64,000 bases of DNA from Streptomyces wuyuanensis (GTDB lineage Bacteria; Actinomycetota; Actinomycetes; Streptomycetales; Streptomycetaceae). Below are positions 54,538 to 62,316 of this stretch, piece by piece. The position numbers and the translations under genes were made by a program. The notes below the pieces were generated by a model that worked only from the letters and a program-made list of their open reading frames with translations, ran no database searches and was not told where the DNA came from. Location of the stretch: positions 1 to 64,000 of the forward strand of contig NZ_FNHI01000008.1 in assembly GCF_900103455.1 (NCBI RefSeq), given 5' to 3'. Within the stretch, counting starts at the first letter, position 1; each line of letters starts with the position of its first letter.

Positions 54538-55251
54538 TTGCACGTCCAGGAGTGGCTCGAGACCGTGCCGGCCGTGGCCGTCTACGTCCTGGTGGGCGTG
54601 GTCATCGGACTCGAGAGTCTCGGGATCCCGCTGCCGGGCGAGATCGTCCTCGTCAGCTCGGCCCTCCTCGCCTCGCAGCACGGCGACATCGACCCCTGGG
54701 TCCTCGGCATCTGCGCCACCGCCGGCGCGATCGTCGGCGACTCGATCGGCTACGCCATCGGCCGCAGGGGCGGACGGCCCCTGCTGGCCTGGTGCGGCGG
54801 CAAGTTCCCCAAGCACTTCAGCGAGGCCAACATCGCGCTGGCGGAGCGCTCGTTCCAGAAGTGGGGCATGTGGGCGGTCTTCTTCGGCCGGTTCGTCGCC
54901 CTGCTGCGGATCTTCGCCGGCCCCCTCGCCGGCGTGCTGCGCATGCCGTACTGGAAGTTCCTCGTCGCCAACGTCTTCGGCGGCATCCTGTGGGCGGGCG
55001 GCACGACGGCGGTCGTGTACTCGGTCGGCATCGTCGCCGAGGCATGGCTGAAGCGCTTCTCCTGGCTGGGGCTCGTGGTGGCCGTGGCCTTCGGACTGAC
55101 CTCGATGCTCGTGCTGAGGAACCGGGCGAAGAAGGCGGCCGCCCGTGCGGAGGCCGCCGGAGCCGCCGGCGCGACGACCGCCCCGGCGGACGGTCCGGCC
55201 GTGGCATCGCCTACGGTGCGGGTGGGAGCGGCCCAGAAGCAGCGGGTGTGA
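54538..55251 (+). CDS. DedA family membrane protein
   Basis: 237 aa. Five to six membrane segments and the DedA signature GDSIGYAIGRRGG with FFGRFVALLRIFAGPLAGVLRMP and GGILWAGG. Members flip undecaprenyl phosphate or scramble lipids. TTG 54538 is chosen because GGGAGGA (54524-54530) lies 7 nt upstream and the protein then starts at the first membrane helix. It forms an operon with the gamma carbonic anhydrase (10-nt gap). Confidence 0.9.
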   Translation: MHVQEWLETVPAVAVYVLVGVVIGLESLGIPLPGEIVLVSSALLASQHGDIDPWVLGICATAGAIVGDSIGYAIGRRGGRPLLAWCGGKFPKHFSEANIALAERSFQKWGMWAVFFGRFVALLRIFAGPLAGVLRMPYWKFLVANVFGGILWAGGTTAVVYSVGIVAEAWLKRFSWLGLVVAVAFGLTSMLVLRNRAKKAAARAEAAGAAGATTAPADGPAVASPTVRVGAAQKQRV

Positions 55252-55261
55252 GGAGCAGACG

Positions 55262-55798
55262 ATGGTGCAGCGCGAAGGGGCACTGATCTCGGCGGTCGGC
55301 GGCAAGGAGCCGCGGATCTCCCCGGAGGCGTTCACCGCGCCCACGTCCGTCGTGATCGGTGACGTCACCATGGCGGCGGGCGCGAGCGTGTGGTACCACA
55401 CCGTGCTGCGCGCCGACTGCGGCCCGATCGTCCTCGGCGCCGACAGCAACATCCAGGACAACTGCACCGTCCACGTCGACCCCGGCTTCCCCGTGACCGT
55501 CGGCGAACGCGTCTCCGTGGGCCACAACGCCGTCCTCCACGGCTGCACCGTCGAGGACGACGTCCTCGTCGGCATGGGGGCGACCGTCCTCAACGGCGCC
55601 CACATCGGCGCAGGGTCCCTCGTCGCGGCACAGGCACTCGTTCCGCAGGGCATGCGGGTCCCGCCGGGCTCCCTCGTCGCGGGTGTCCCGGCCAGGGTCA
55701 GGCGCGAGCTGACGGACGAGGAGCGCGAGGGCGTCAAGCTGAACGCCGCGATGTACCTGGAGCTGGTGAAGGGCCACCGGGCGGCGCTCGACGGCTGA
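55262..55798 (+). CDS. Gamma carbonic anhydrase family protein
   Basis: 178 aa left-handed beta-helix. NIQDNCTVHVDPGFPVTVGERVSVGHNAVLHGCTVEDD contains the zinc-binding His pattern of the gamma class. It may hydrate CO2 or be a scaffolding homologue. ATG 55262 has GAGGAG 6 nt upstream. Co-transcribed with dedA. The C-terminal helix is typical of the trimeric family. Confidence 0.92.
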   Translation: MVQREGALISAVGGKEPRISPEAFTAPTSVVIGDVTMAAGASVWYHTVLRADCGPIVLGADSNIQDNCTVHVDPGFPVTVGERVSVGHNAVLHGCTVEDDVLVGMGATVLNGAHIGAGSLVAAQALVPQGMRVPPGSLVAGVPARVRRELTDEEREGVKLNAAMYLELVKGHRAALDG

Positions 55799-55895
55799 CG
55801 CGCGGGGCGTCGGATCCTTCGACCGCTCAGCGGACCCGCACCGGCGCCGGTGCCGGGTGTTCCCCGCCTGCGGGCGGGTACGCGCACCGGCGGAA

Positions 55896-55963
55896 GACCC
55901 GGAAGACCCCGGCAGCTTTCGTAAGACCCGGAAGCCCCCGGGGACCTGCGAACGACCCGGAAG
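55896..55963. repeat. 29-bp-spaced direct repeats of GACCCGGAAG
   Basis: The decamer GACCCGGAAG occurs at 55896-55905, 55925-55934 and 55954-55963, exactly 29 bp apart. The first two units share additional bases (CCCCGG, 7 nt later). The array ends 8 nt before the start codon of the Pro-rich gene and provides its ribosome site (GGAAGG). Confidence 0.75.
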
Positions 55964-55971
55964 GCGCAGTC

Positions 55972-56133
55972 ATGACCACCCCGAAGGAACCGCCCCCGGA
56001 CGGGCCCGAACCGGTGCCCAGCGGTCCCGACCCCGTACCGCGCGATCCCCAGCCGGCCCAGCCCTCACCGGACCCCGCCCCTCCCGCCGACCCCGAGCCG
56101 GGCAGCCGCCCGACGCCCGAGCCGCCGGACTGA
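55972..56133 (+). CDS. Small Pro-rich protein (53 aa)
   Basis: 53 aa, ~45% Pro with Asp/Glu/Gln (MTTPKEPPPDGPEPVPSGPD...). No domain; probably disordered. ATG 55972 with GGAAGG 8 nt upstream. Small Pro-rich ORFs are a common chance product at 73% GC, but the good ribosome site and position support a real gene at moderate level. Confidence 0.45.
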   Translation: MTTPKEPPPDGPEPVPSGPDPVPRDPQPAQPSPDPAPPADPEPGSRPTPEPPD

Positions 56134-56244
56134 AGTCCGGTCCACCCGTCTGCCCGCGTGCTCCCCGTCACCGATTGCGGACCCTGAGTGAGCGGCGCAA
56201 GGTGGACGTGCCAGTCCACCCCCCACGCTGAAGGGACAACCGAC

Positions 56245-56418
56245 ATGGGCAAGGCAAAGGCCAAGGCGAAGCAGGCCAAGGGCAAGATGAAGGAAACCGC
56301 CGGCAAGGCCATGGGCGACCGCGAGATGCAGGTCGAGGGCCGTGGCGAGCAGATGGCGGGCAAGGCCCAGGAGGCCGCGCACGACGCCGGTGAGCGGATG
56401 GGGAAGTCCGGCCGCTGA
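56245..56418 (+). CDS. CsbD family stress protein
   Basis: 57 aa, highly charged and Lys/Ala/Gly-rich (KAKAKQAKGKMKETAGKAMGDREMQVEGRGEQMAGKAQEAA). CsbD-like proteins are induced by general stress sigma factors in B. subtilis and actinobacteria; the molecular role is unknown. ATG 56245 has AAGGGA ~8 nt upstream. No neighbouring sigma-B consensus was assigned with confidence. Confidence 0.9.
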   Translation: MGKAKAKAKQAKGKMKETAGKAMGDREMQVEGRGEQMAGKAQEAAHDAGERMGKSGR

Positions 56419-56528
56419 GCCGAGCCGACGCCGCTCATGCCCGGGGCGGCCGCACCGCACTCCGTGCCGGTGCGGCCGCCCCGGTGCGTCCGCGGGGCCT
56501 CGGCGCGGCGGCGCCCCCGCTCCCTGCC

Positions 56529-57785
56529 TCAGTCCCCGTTCCGTCCCACGCTTCGGCGGATGCGGACCTTCACGTCGTCGAGCCACTTGCGGCTCGACAG
56601 GCGCTCGCGGGCGTGGCGGTCGAGTTCCTCGATCAGACGTTCGGAGCGCTTCTCGACGTCCAGTTCGTCGAGGATCCGGTCCGCCTCCGCGAGCAGCGCC
56701 CCGTGCAACTGCCAGTTCCGCTGGTCCTTGCGGAGGTCTTCGAGCATCATCGCGGCGACCCGGTCCCGGCAGGCACGGCCCTGGGCGAGCTCCTCCGAGA
56801 GCCGGGTCTCGGCGTCCGCGCCGGTGACCGACATCTGGGTGGTGATCAGTGAGGTGAAGGCCCCGATGGCATCGGACAGATGACCGAACAGATCCTGGAG
56901 CCCCGTGGTCACGGCCGGCGGGAAGATGGTCCCGTCCGGCTGGGTCTTCGCCAGGTCGGTGAGCGTACGGCAGGACACGCGGAGGATCACCGCGCAGATC
57001 TCCAGCGCGTCCAGCCCGGTTCGGAGGACGACCCGCGAGAGCACCGGCTCCTTGACCCGCGGGTTGAGCCTCAGGCTGTCCTCCGCCTGCCGCAGCGCGG
57101 CGTCCACCTGCACGATGTCGTGGTCGAGGCGGCGTGCCTCGTGCAGTCTGGCCGCCGCCTGTGCCACCGGTGTGTGCTCGCCCAGTTCCTCGGCGATGTG
57201 CACCAGCAGCCCGCGCATCCGCCCCGACAGGTCGGTGATCGCCGCGCTGGCATCGCTCACCCAGACGGGCGGCACGAAGAGCACGTTGAAGAGCAGGCCC
57301 ACCACGGCGCCGATCAAGGTCTCCAGTACCCGGTCCCAGCCCGTCTCGGTCACCTGCGTCACGCCGAGGACGAGCATGGCGCTGATCGCCACTTCGGGCA
57401 CGAACTCGCCGACCTTCACGAACCGCCCGATCACGAGCGAGGCGAGGATCACCAGCCCCAGACTCCACCAGCTCAGCCCCACCAGGGCGCTGAAGCCGAT
57501 CGCGATCAGCACGCCCGCCACGACCGAGTTCACCCTCCGGATGCCGGTGGTGAGCGTCGAGTAGAGGGTCACCTGGACGACGAGGAGCGCTGTGAGCGGC
57601 GCGGTCAGGGGCAGGGCCTCGCCGCTCAGCTGGAGGGCGATGACGTAGGAGACGACCGCGGCGGCGGTGGATCGCACCGTCTGGACGACCGCAGGTTCCC
57701 GATGACGCCGTACCAGATCACGGAGCGGTTCGCTGGTCGCTGCCACCCTTTTCCTTTCCCCTCGTCCCTCGGCGCGGACAGGCAT
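56529..57785 (-). CDS. FUSC family (aromatic-acid-exporter-like) membrane protein
   Basis: 418 aa. About six membrane segments in residues ~20-190 (VVQTVRSTAAAVVSYVIALQL, TLYSTLTTGIRRVNSVVAGVLIAIGFSALVGLSWW), then a large helical cytoplasmic part (about 200-400) with LEDLRKDQRNWQLH. The fusaric acid resistance/AaeB-like fold suggests efflux of aromatic acids. Start is uncertain: ATG 57785 (GGAGG only 2 nt upstream) or GTG 57746 (AAAGGA upstream); the latter may be correct. Divergent from the acetyltransferase gene. Confidence 0.82.
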   Translation of the reverse strand: MPVRAEGRGERKRVAATSEPLRDLVRRHREPAVVQTVRSTAAAVVSYVIALQLSGEALPLTAPLTALLVVQVTLYSTLTTGIRRVNSVVAGVLIAIGFSALVGLSWWSLGLVILASLVIGRFVKVGEFVPEVAISAMLVLGVTQVTETGWDRVLETLIGAVVGLLFNVLFVPPVWVSDASAAITDLSGRMRGLLVHIAEELGEHTPVAQAAARLHEARRLDHDIVQVDAALRQAEDSLRLNPRVKEPVLSRVVLRTGLDALEICAVILRVSCRTLTDLAKTQPDGTIFPPAVTTGLQDLFGHLSDAIGAFTSLITTQMSVTGADAETRLSEELAQGRACRDRVAAMMLEDLRKDQRNWQLHGALLAEADRILDELDVEKRSERLIEELDRHARERLSSRKWLDDVKVRIRRSVGRNGD

Positions 57786-57907
57786 GTCCTCCCACCCCAG
57801 ACTGCCGTCTGCGTCGTTCCTCGCAATTCCGCGCTCCGCACGGCGTGGGGCGAAGATCACAGCGCACGTCCCGCGTTGCCCCCGCCATGGCCCACTAACG
57901 TGTTCTG

Positions 57908-58729
57908 GTGCCGAAAAACCGAAACACGTTCTCCTCGCCTGCTGTGTGGTGGCGGTGCCTGCTCTCGCGGGCCGTGCACTCCGGCTGGCGCTGGGCACGG
58001 GAAGCGGGCGCGGTGACGGCGGAGCGGCCCGGCCCGCTGCGTTTCCGCAGGATCGGCACCGGGACCCGGCTGGCGTTCCCGCAGGGAACGGTGTTCGGAG
58101 AGGCGTGGATCGAGCTCGGCGAACACTGCATCATCGCGGAGCAGGTGACGCTGACCGCGGGCATGATGCCCGGCCTCGACCTCGGGTCCGACCCGATCCT
58201 CACCCTCGGCAACGGCGTGGTGCTCGGCCGCGGCAGCCACGTCATCGCCGACTCGACGGTGACCATCGGCTCCGACACCTACTGCGGCCCGTACGTCTAC
58301 ATCACCTCGACCAACCACAGTTACGACGACCCGCACACCCCGGTCGGCAAGCAGTGGCCGCGCGCCGAGCCCGTGGAGATCGGGCCGGGCTGCTGGCTGG
58401 GCACGGGTGCGGTGATCCTGCCCGGCGCCCGTCTCGGCCGCAACGTCGTCGTCGCGGCCGGGGCCGTCGTCCGCGGCGAGGTGCCCGACCACGCGGTGGT
58501 CGCCGGGGCGCCCGCCAAGGTGGTTCGCAGCTGGGACCCGGTCGAGGGCTGGCAGCCGCCGCTCAGGACGCCCGCGCCCCTGCCGATCCCGGAGGGGGTG
58601 ACACCGGAGCAGCTGGTTGCGCTCGCCGAGCTCGAGGAGGCCGAAGGGGCGCGTGGGCGTCGAAAGGGAGAGCGCGCGGAGGACCCGAGGTACGAGGGGC
58701 CGAGCACGTCGACCGTCGATGCGCGCTGA
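57908..58729 (+). CDS. Hexapeptide-repeat acyltransferase (maltose/galactoside O-acetyltransferase type)
   Basis: 273 aa. Left-handed beta-helix core (about 55-210): GEHCIIAEQVTLTAGMMPG, GNGVVLGRGSHVIADSTVTIGSDTYCGPYVYITSTNHSYDDP, GCWLGTGAVILPGARLGRNVVVAAGAVVRGEVPDHAVVAGAPAKVV. The His in TNHSY is the expected catalytic residue. The C-terminal ~60 residues are charged. Leaderless: TAACGT (57896-57901) 6 nt before the GTG. Substrate (sugar or lipid head group) unknown. Confidence 0.9.
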   Translation: MPKNRNTFSSPAVWWRCLLSRAVHSGWRWAREAGAVTAERPGPLRFRRIGTGTRLAFPQGTVFGEAWIELGEHCIIAEQVTLTAGMMPGLDLGSDPILTLGNGVVLGRGSHVIADSTVTIGSDTYCGPYVYITSTNHSYDDPHTPVGKQWPRAEPVEIGPGCWLGTGAVILPGARLGRNVVVAAGAVVRGEVPDHAVVAGAPAKVVRSWDPVEGWQPPLRTPAPLPIPEGVTPEQLVALAELEEAEGARGRRKGERAEDPRYEGPSTSTVDAR

Positions 58730-58774
58730 GGCGCCCCGGAGGCGAGCGAGCCCGGGAAAGCCGAACCGTCCCTC

Positions 58775-58796
58775 GCCGGGCGGGGCCCCGCCCGGC
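58775..58796. terminator. Bidirectional terminator between acyltransferase and EamA genes
   Basis: A perfect 22-nt palindrome (58775-58785 with 58786-58796) sits between two convergent genes, 46 nt past the acyltransferase stop and 38 nt from the EamA stop. It can form a stem with a minimal loop. Confidence 0.75.
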
Positions 58797-58833
58797 GGGA
58801 CATTCCCCCGTGACCGTGCCGGAGGGCGCCGGA

Positions 58834-59700
58834 TCAGCCGGTCGCCAGGAGGACGGTGCCGACGAGCGCCAGACCGGCGCCGGCGGCCTGCACCGCCCGC
58901 AGCCGCTCTTTGAGCACGCCGCGTGCCGCCAGGGCCGTGACCACGGGATACAGCGAGGCGAGCACCGCCGCGACCGCCACCGGCCCCTGCTGCGCGGCGA
59001 TCGAGTACGTGCCGTTCGCGGCGACGTCCGCCAGGCCGACGAAGGCGAGGGCCGGCAGCGAGCGGACGATCAGGCCCGTCCCGCCGTCCTCCGGCAGCGC
59101 GCGGCCGCCCCGCCTCACCGACACGTACAGCGCCGCGCCGCCCACCAGTACGTTGGTGACGCGCTGGACGAACAGCGCCAGGAAGAGACCGGTGATCGTG
59201 GTCGACGCCTCCGCGATGAGTGCCATCACCGAGCCGAAGCCGAACGCGGCGAGCAGGGTCAGCAGGATCGCCTGGCGCTGAACGGGCGCGCCCCTCAGCT
59301 CCGGGCCGCCCGCGAGCAGCACGCCCACGACGGCCACGCCGATCCCGGCGAACTGCAGGAGCCCGGGCCGCTCGCCGAGGAGCAGGCCCACCGAGACGGG
59401 CACGACGACCCCGAGCGATCCCAGCGGGGAGACGACGCCCATGGGGCCGAGTGCCAGCGCCTTGTAGAAGCTCAGCATCGCCACCGGTCCGACCACGCCG
59501 GCCGCCACCGCGCACCAGAGCTGGGGGCCGGCCTCGGTCCAGGCGCCGGTCGCCACGACGATCGCGCCGAGAACGGCCACGGCGATCGTCTGCGAGACCA
59601 CCACGACCGTCAGTGCGGGGACACGTCGCGTCAGCAGTCCGCCGCCGAAGTCGGCCAGCCCCCACAGGAGGCTGGTGGCCAGGGCGAACAGTGCTGTCAT
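58834..59700 (-). CDS. EamA/DMT family transporter (fourth copy)
   Basis: 288 aa, ten hydrophobic segments in two EamA repeats (about 5-135 and 145-285; LLWGLADFGGGLLTRR, SFYKALALGPMGVVSPLGSLGVVVPVSVGLLLGERPG, RGVLKERLRAVQAAGAGLALVGTVLL). No signal other than the first membrane helix. ATG 59700 has GCGAGG 5 nt upstream. Divergent from an XRE-cupin regulator, which is its likely controller. Confidence 0.9.
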   Translation of the reverse strand: MTALFALATSLLWGLADFGGGLLTRRVPALTVVVVSQTIAVAVLGAIVVATGAWTEAGPQLWCAVAAGVVGPVAMLSFYKALALGPMGVVSPLGSLGVVVPVSVGLLLGERPGLLQFAGIGVAVVGVLLAGGPELRGAPVQRQAILLTLLAAFGFGSVMALIAEASTTITGLFLALFVQRVTNVLVGGAALYVSVRRGGRALPEDGGTGLIVRSLPALAFVGLADVAANGTYSIAAQQGPVAVAAVLASLYPVVTALAARGVLKERLRAVQAAGAGLALVGTVLLATG

Positions 59701-59792
59701 GGGTGCCTCGCAGTACAGTTCGGTGAACGATCGGGTGCACCACACCGTAGTGCAATGCATTGAACTAATCCATTTAATATATTGGACGGAAC
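59701..59792. promoter_or_regulatory. AT-rich divergent control region between EamA and XRE-cupin genes
   Basis: The 92-bp gap holds the perfect palindrome CAATGCATTG (59753-59762) and the AT-rich stretch TTTAATATATT (59773-59783), including AATATATT. A -10 box TAATAT (59775-59780) serves the regulator. AT-rich DNA is rare in this genome, so the palindrome is likely a bound operator. Confidence 0.7.
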
Positions 59793-60365
59793 GTGTCGGA
59801 CCTCGACCAGCTCACGCAGTCGCTCGCCCGCAACCTCAAGCGCTGGCGCGGCGAGCGGGGCTTCACGCTCGACGCTCTCGCCGCCCGCTCGGGGGTCAGC
59901 CGCGGCATGATCATCCAGATCGAGCAGGCGCGCACCAACCCGAGCGTGGGGACGACGGTCAAACTCGCCGACGCCCTCGGGGTCAGCATCACCACGCTCC
60001 TCGACTACGAGAAGGGCCCGCAGGTCCAGCTCGTACCGCGGGAGCAGGCCGTACGGATGTGGTCCACCCCCGGCGGCAGTTCGACCACGCTCCTCGTCGG
60101 CACCGAGGCCCGCGGACCACTGGAACTGTGGGCGTGGACGCTGATGCCGGGCGAGGAGAGCGCCTCGGATCCCCATCCGGACGGCACCGTCGAACTCCTG
60201 CACGTCACGTCCGGGGAGCTCACCCTCGTCGTCGACGGGCAGCCGTACTCCGTGCCCGCCGGAACCTCGGCCACCTACGAGGCGAACGTGCCGCACGTCT
60301 ACCGCAACGCCGGCACCGGGACGGTCGAGATGACCATGGCCGTCTCCATCCCGCCCGTCCGCTGA
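59793..60365 (+). CDS. XRE family regulator with C-terminal cupin domain
   Basis: 190 aa. Helix-turn-helix (about 6-70: SLARNLKRWRGERGFTLDALAARSGVSRGMIIQIEQ, NPSVGTTVKLADALG) then a cupin (about 105-188; DPHPDGTVELLHVTSGELTLVVDGQPYSVPAGTSATYEAN). This fusion typically senses a small metabolite and controls a neighbouring transporter or enzyme. GTG 59793 has GGACGGA upstream. Divergent from the fourth EamA gene. Confidence 0.93.
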   Translation: MSDLDQLTQSLARNLKRWRGERGFTLDALAARSGVSRGMIIQIEQARTNPSVGTTVKLADALGVSITTLLDYEKGPQVQLVPREQAVRMWSTPGGSSTTLLVGTEARGPLELWAWTLMPGEESASDPHPDGTVELLHVTSGELTLVVDGQPYSVPAGTSATYEANVPHVYRNAGTGTVEMTMAVSIPPVR

Positions 60366-60408
60366 GACGCCCGGCCGCGCGACCGCGGTCCGCTGTTAGC
60401 GTGCCGGT

Positions 60409-60966
60409 ATGCGCGCACCCATCGGAGACTTCGACGACGCCAGGCCCGCCCCCGACTGCCTCGACCTGCTCGTCGCGCCGGTCGCCGACGCCGTGCGGGC
60501 CTGGGACGGCGACGTTCCGGCCGGTCGGCTGCTTTACGTCGACACCGACCCGGCCATCGCCGACACCGCGGTGTTCGTCGAGCACCACGGCGCCGACCTC
60601 CTCGACACCTCGGCCAACTGCGTGGTCGTGGCCGGCAAGCGCGGCGGCGACTCGACCCTCGCGGCGTGCCTGGTCCTGTCCCGCACCCGGGTCGACGTCA
60701 ACGGAGTCGTGCGCAGGCAACTCGGCGCCCGCAAGGCGTCGTTCGCCTCCACCGAGACCGCGACGGGAGAGACGGGCATGGAGTACGGCGGGATCACCCC
60801 GATCGGCCTGCCCGCCGGCTGGCCGCTGCTCGTCGACTCCGCGGTCGTCGACACGGAGTGGGTGCTCATCGGCAGCGGCGGCCGCCGCGGCAAGCTGATC
60901 GTGCCCGGGAAGACCTTCGCCGGGCTCCCCGGCGCCGTGGTGCTGGACGGACTCGGCACCGCCTGA
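60409..60966 (+). CDS. YbaK/EbsC family aminoacyl-tRNA deacylase-like protein
   Basis: 185 aa, a YbaK/prolyl-tRNA editing domain. VFVEHHGADLLDTSANCVVVAGKRGG and ACLVLSRTRVDVNGVVRRQLGARKASFA carry the conserved region, including the RK catalytic lysine. Such proteins remove mischarged amino acids from tRNA. It is leaderless, with TAGCGT (60397-60402) 6 nt before the ATG. Substrate specificity is unknown. Confidence 0.9.
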   Translation: MRAPIGDFDDARPAPDCLDLLVAPVADAVRAWDGDVPAGRLLYVDTDPAIADTAVFVEHHGADLLDTSANCVVVAGKRGGDSTLAACLVLSRTRVDVNGVVRRQLGARKASFASTETATGETGMEYGGITPIGLPAGWPLLVDSAVVDTEWVLIGSGGRRGKLIVPGKTFAGLPGAVVLDGLGTA

Positions 60967-61005
60967 CATCCCGGAGGGGCCCTCCCGGCTCCGGACCGGA
61001 CGGCG

Positions 61006-61413
61006 TCAGCCGAGCAGCGGGATCTCGATCGCGGGGCAGCGGTCCATGACCATGTCGAGGCCGGCGGCGCGGGTCCGCCCGTACGCCTCCTCGTCGATGA
61101 CGCCCAGCTGGAACCAGACGGCGCCGGCGCCCTTGGCGACGGCCTCGTCGGCGACCCCGCCCGCGAGATCGCTGTTCACGAAGACGTCCACGACATCGAC
61201 GTCGAACGGAACGTCGGCCAGTGACGCGTACCCCCGCTCGCCGTGGACCGTCTCGGCCTTCGGGTGCACGGGCACGATGCGCTTGCCGTAGCGCTGGAGC
61301 ACCGCGGCCACCCCGTAGGCGGCACGTGACGTGTTGTTCGACAGTCCCACCACGGCCCAGGTGTCGCCCGTCCGAGTGAGGATCTTCCGGATCGTCTCGT
61401 CGTCTGCGTACAT
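61006..61413 (-). CDS. CoA-binding domain protein
   Basis: 135 aa, the CoA-binding Rossmann fold of succinyl-CoA synthetase alone (TWAVVGLSNNTSRAAYGVAAVLQRYGKRIVPVHPKAETVHG, VDVVDVFVNSDLAGGVADEAVAKGAGAVWFQLGVIDEEAY). Stand-alone members bind CoA and can be redox-regulated by CoAlation; the physiological role is unknown. ATG 61413 is the natural start. It is divergent from yigZ by 79 bp. Confidence 0.9.
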   Translation of the reverse strand: MYADDETIRKILTRTGDTWAVVGLSNNTSRAAYGVAAVLQRYGKRIVPVHPKAETVHGERGYASLADVPFDVDVVDVFVNSDLAGGVADEAVAKGAGAVWFQLGVIDEEAYGRTRAAGLDMVMDRCPAIEIPLLG

Positions 61414-61492
61414 GCCCGGGACAACCGGCCGCCCGCGCCCGCCATTCCCGGCCGCGGAGAGAGCGGGCGGGGGAGCGGCATAGGGTGGCGGG

Positions 61493-62137
61493 ATGCAGGA
61501 GCAGTACCGGACGGTCGCCCGTGAGGGCGTGCACGAGACCGAGATCAACCGATCGCGCTTCATCTGCGCGCTCGCCCCGGCCGCGACCGAGCGGGAGGCG
61601 CAGGACTTCGTCGCACGCATCCGCAAGGAGCACCCGACCGCCACCCACAACTGCTTCGCCTACGTCATCGGCGCCGACGCGGCCGTCCAGAAGGCGAGCG
61701 ACGACGGGGAGCCCGGCGGCACGGCAGGCGTGCCGATGCTGCAGATGCTGCTCCGTCGCGACATCCGCTACGCCGTGGCCGTGGTGACGCGCTACTACGG
61801 CGGAGTGAAGCTCGGCGCCGGCGGGCTCATCCGTGCCTACGGCGGAGCGGTCGGCGAGGCCCTGGACGCGCTCGGCACCGTGACCCGGCAGCGCTTCCGG
61901 CTCGCCACCGTCACCGTCGACCACCAGCGCGCGGGCAAGGTCGAGAACGATCTGCGCGCGACCGGCCGGGAGGTCCGGGACGTGCGGTACGGGGAGGCGG
62001 TCACGATCGAGATCGGCCTGCCGGACTCCGATGTGGACGCCTTCCGTGCCTGGCTCGCGGACGCGACCTCGGGGACGGCGGAACTGGAGCTCGGCGAAGA
62101 GGCGTACGGAGACGTCCGAACACAACGAGACGTCTGA
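61493..62137 (+). CDS. YigZ/IMPACT family protein
   Basis: 214 aa. UPF0029 N-terminal domain (about 1-120: NRSRFICALAPAATEREAQDFVARIRKEHPTATHNCFAYVIG, DDGEPGGTAGVPMLQMLLRRDIRYAVAVVTRYYGGVKLGAGGLIRAYG) and a C-terminal ferredoxin-like domain (about 140-205). The IMPACT homologues regulate translation in eukaryotes; the bacterial role is unclear. Leaderless: TAGGGT (61481-61486) is 6 nt before the ATG. Confidence 0.92.
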   Translation: MQEQYRTVAREGVHETEINRSRFICALAPAATEREAQDFVARIRKEHPTATHNCFAYVIGADAAVQKASDDGEPGGTAGVPMLQMLLRRDIRYAVAVVTRYYGGVKLGAGGLIRAYGGAVGEALDALGTVTRQRFRLATVTVDHQRAGKVENDLRATGREVRDVRYGEAVTIEIGLPDSDVDAFRAWLADATSGTAELELGEEAYGDVRTQRDV

Positions 62138-62316
62138 AGCCGGGCAGCATAGCCCGGATCGAGGGGATCGCTCCCGGAAACGGGTGAAACCCGAGCCCAG
62201 CGGCGGAGCGGCCGACCACCGGCGCTAACGTGGTCGTTGCCGTCCGGCGGGCCTCGCCCCGCCGGGGGCCGGCTTCCGGGCCGGGGAGGGGACACGATCA
62301 GGTCGGAGCCGTTTTC

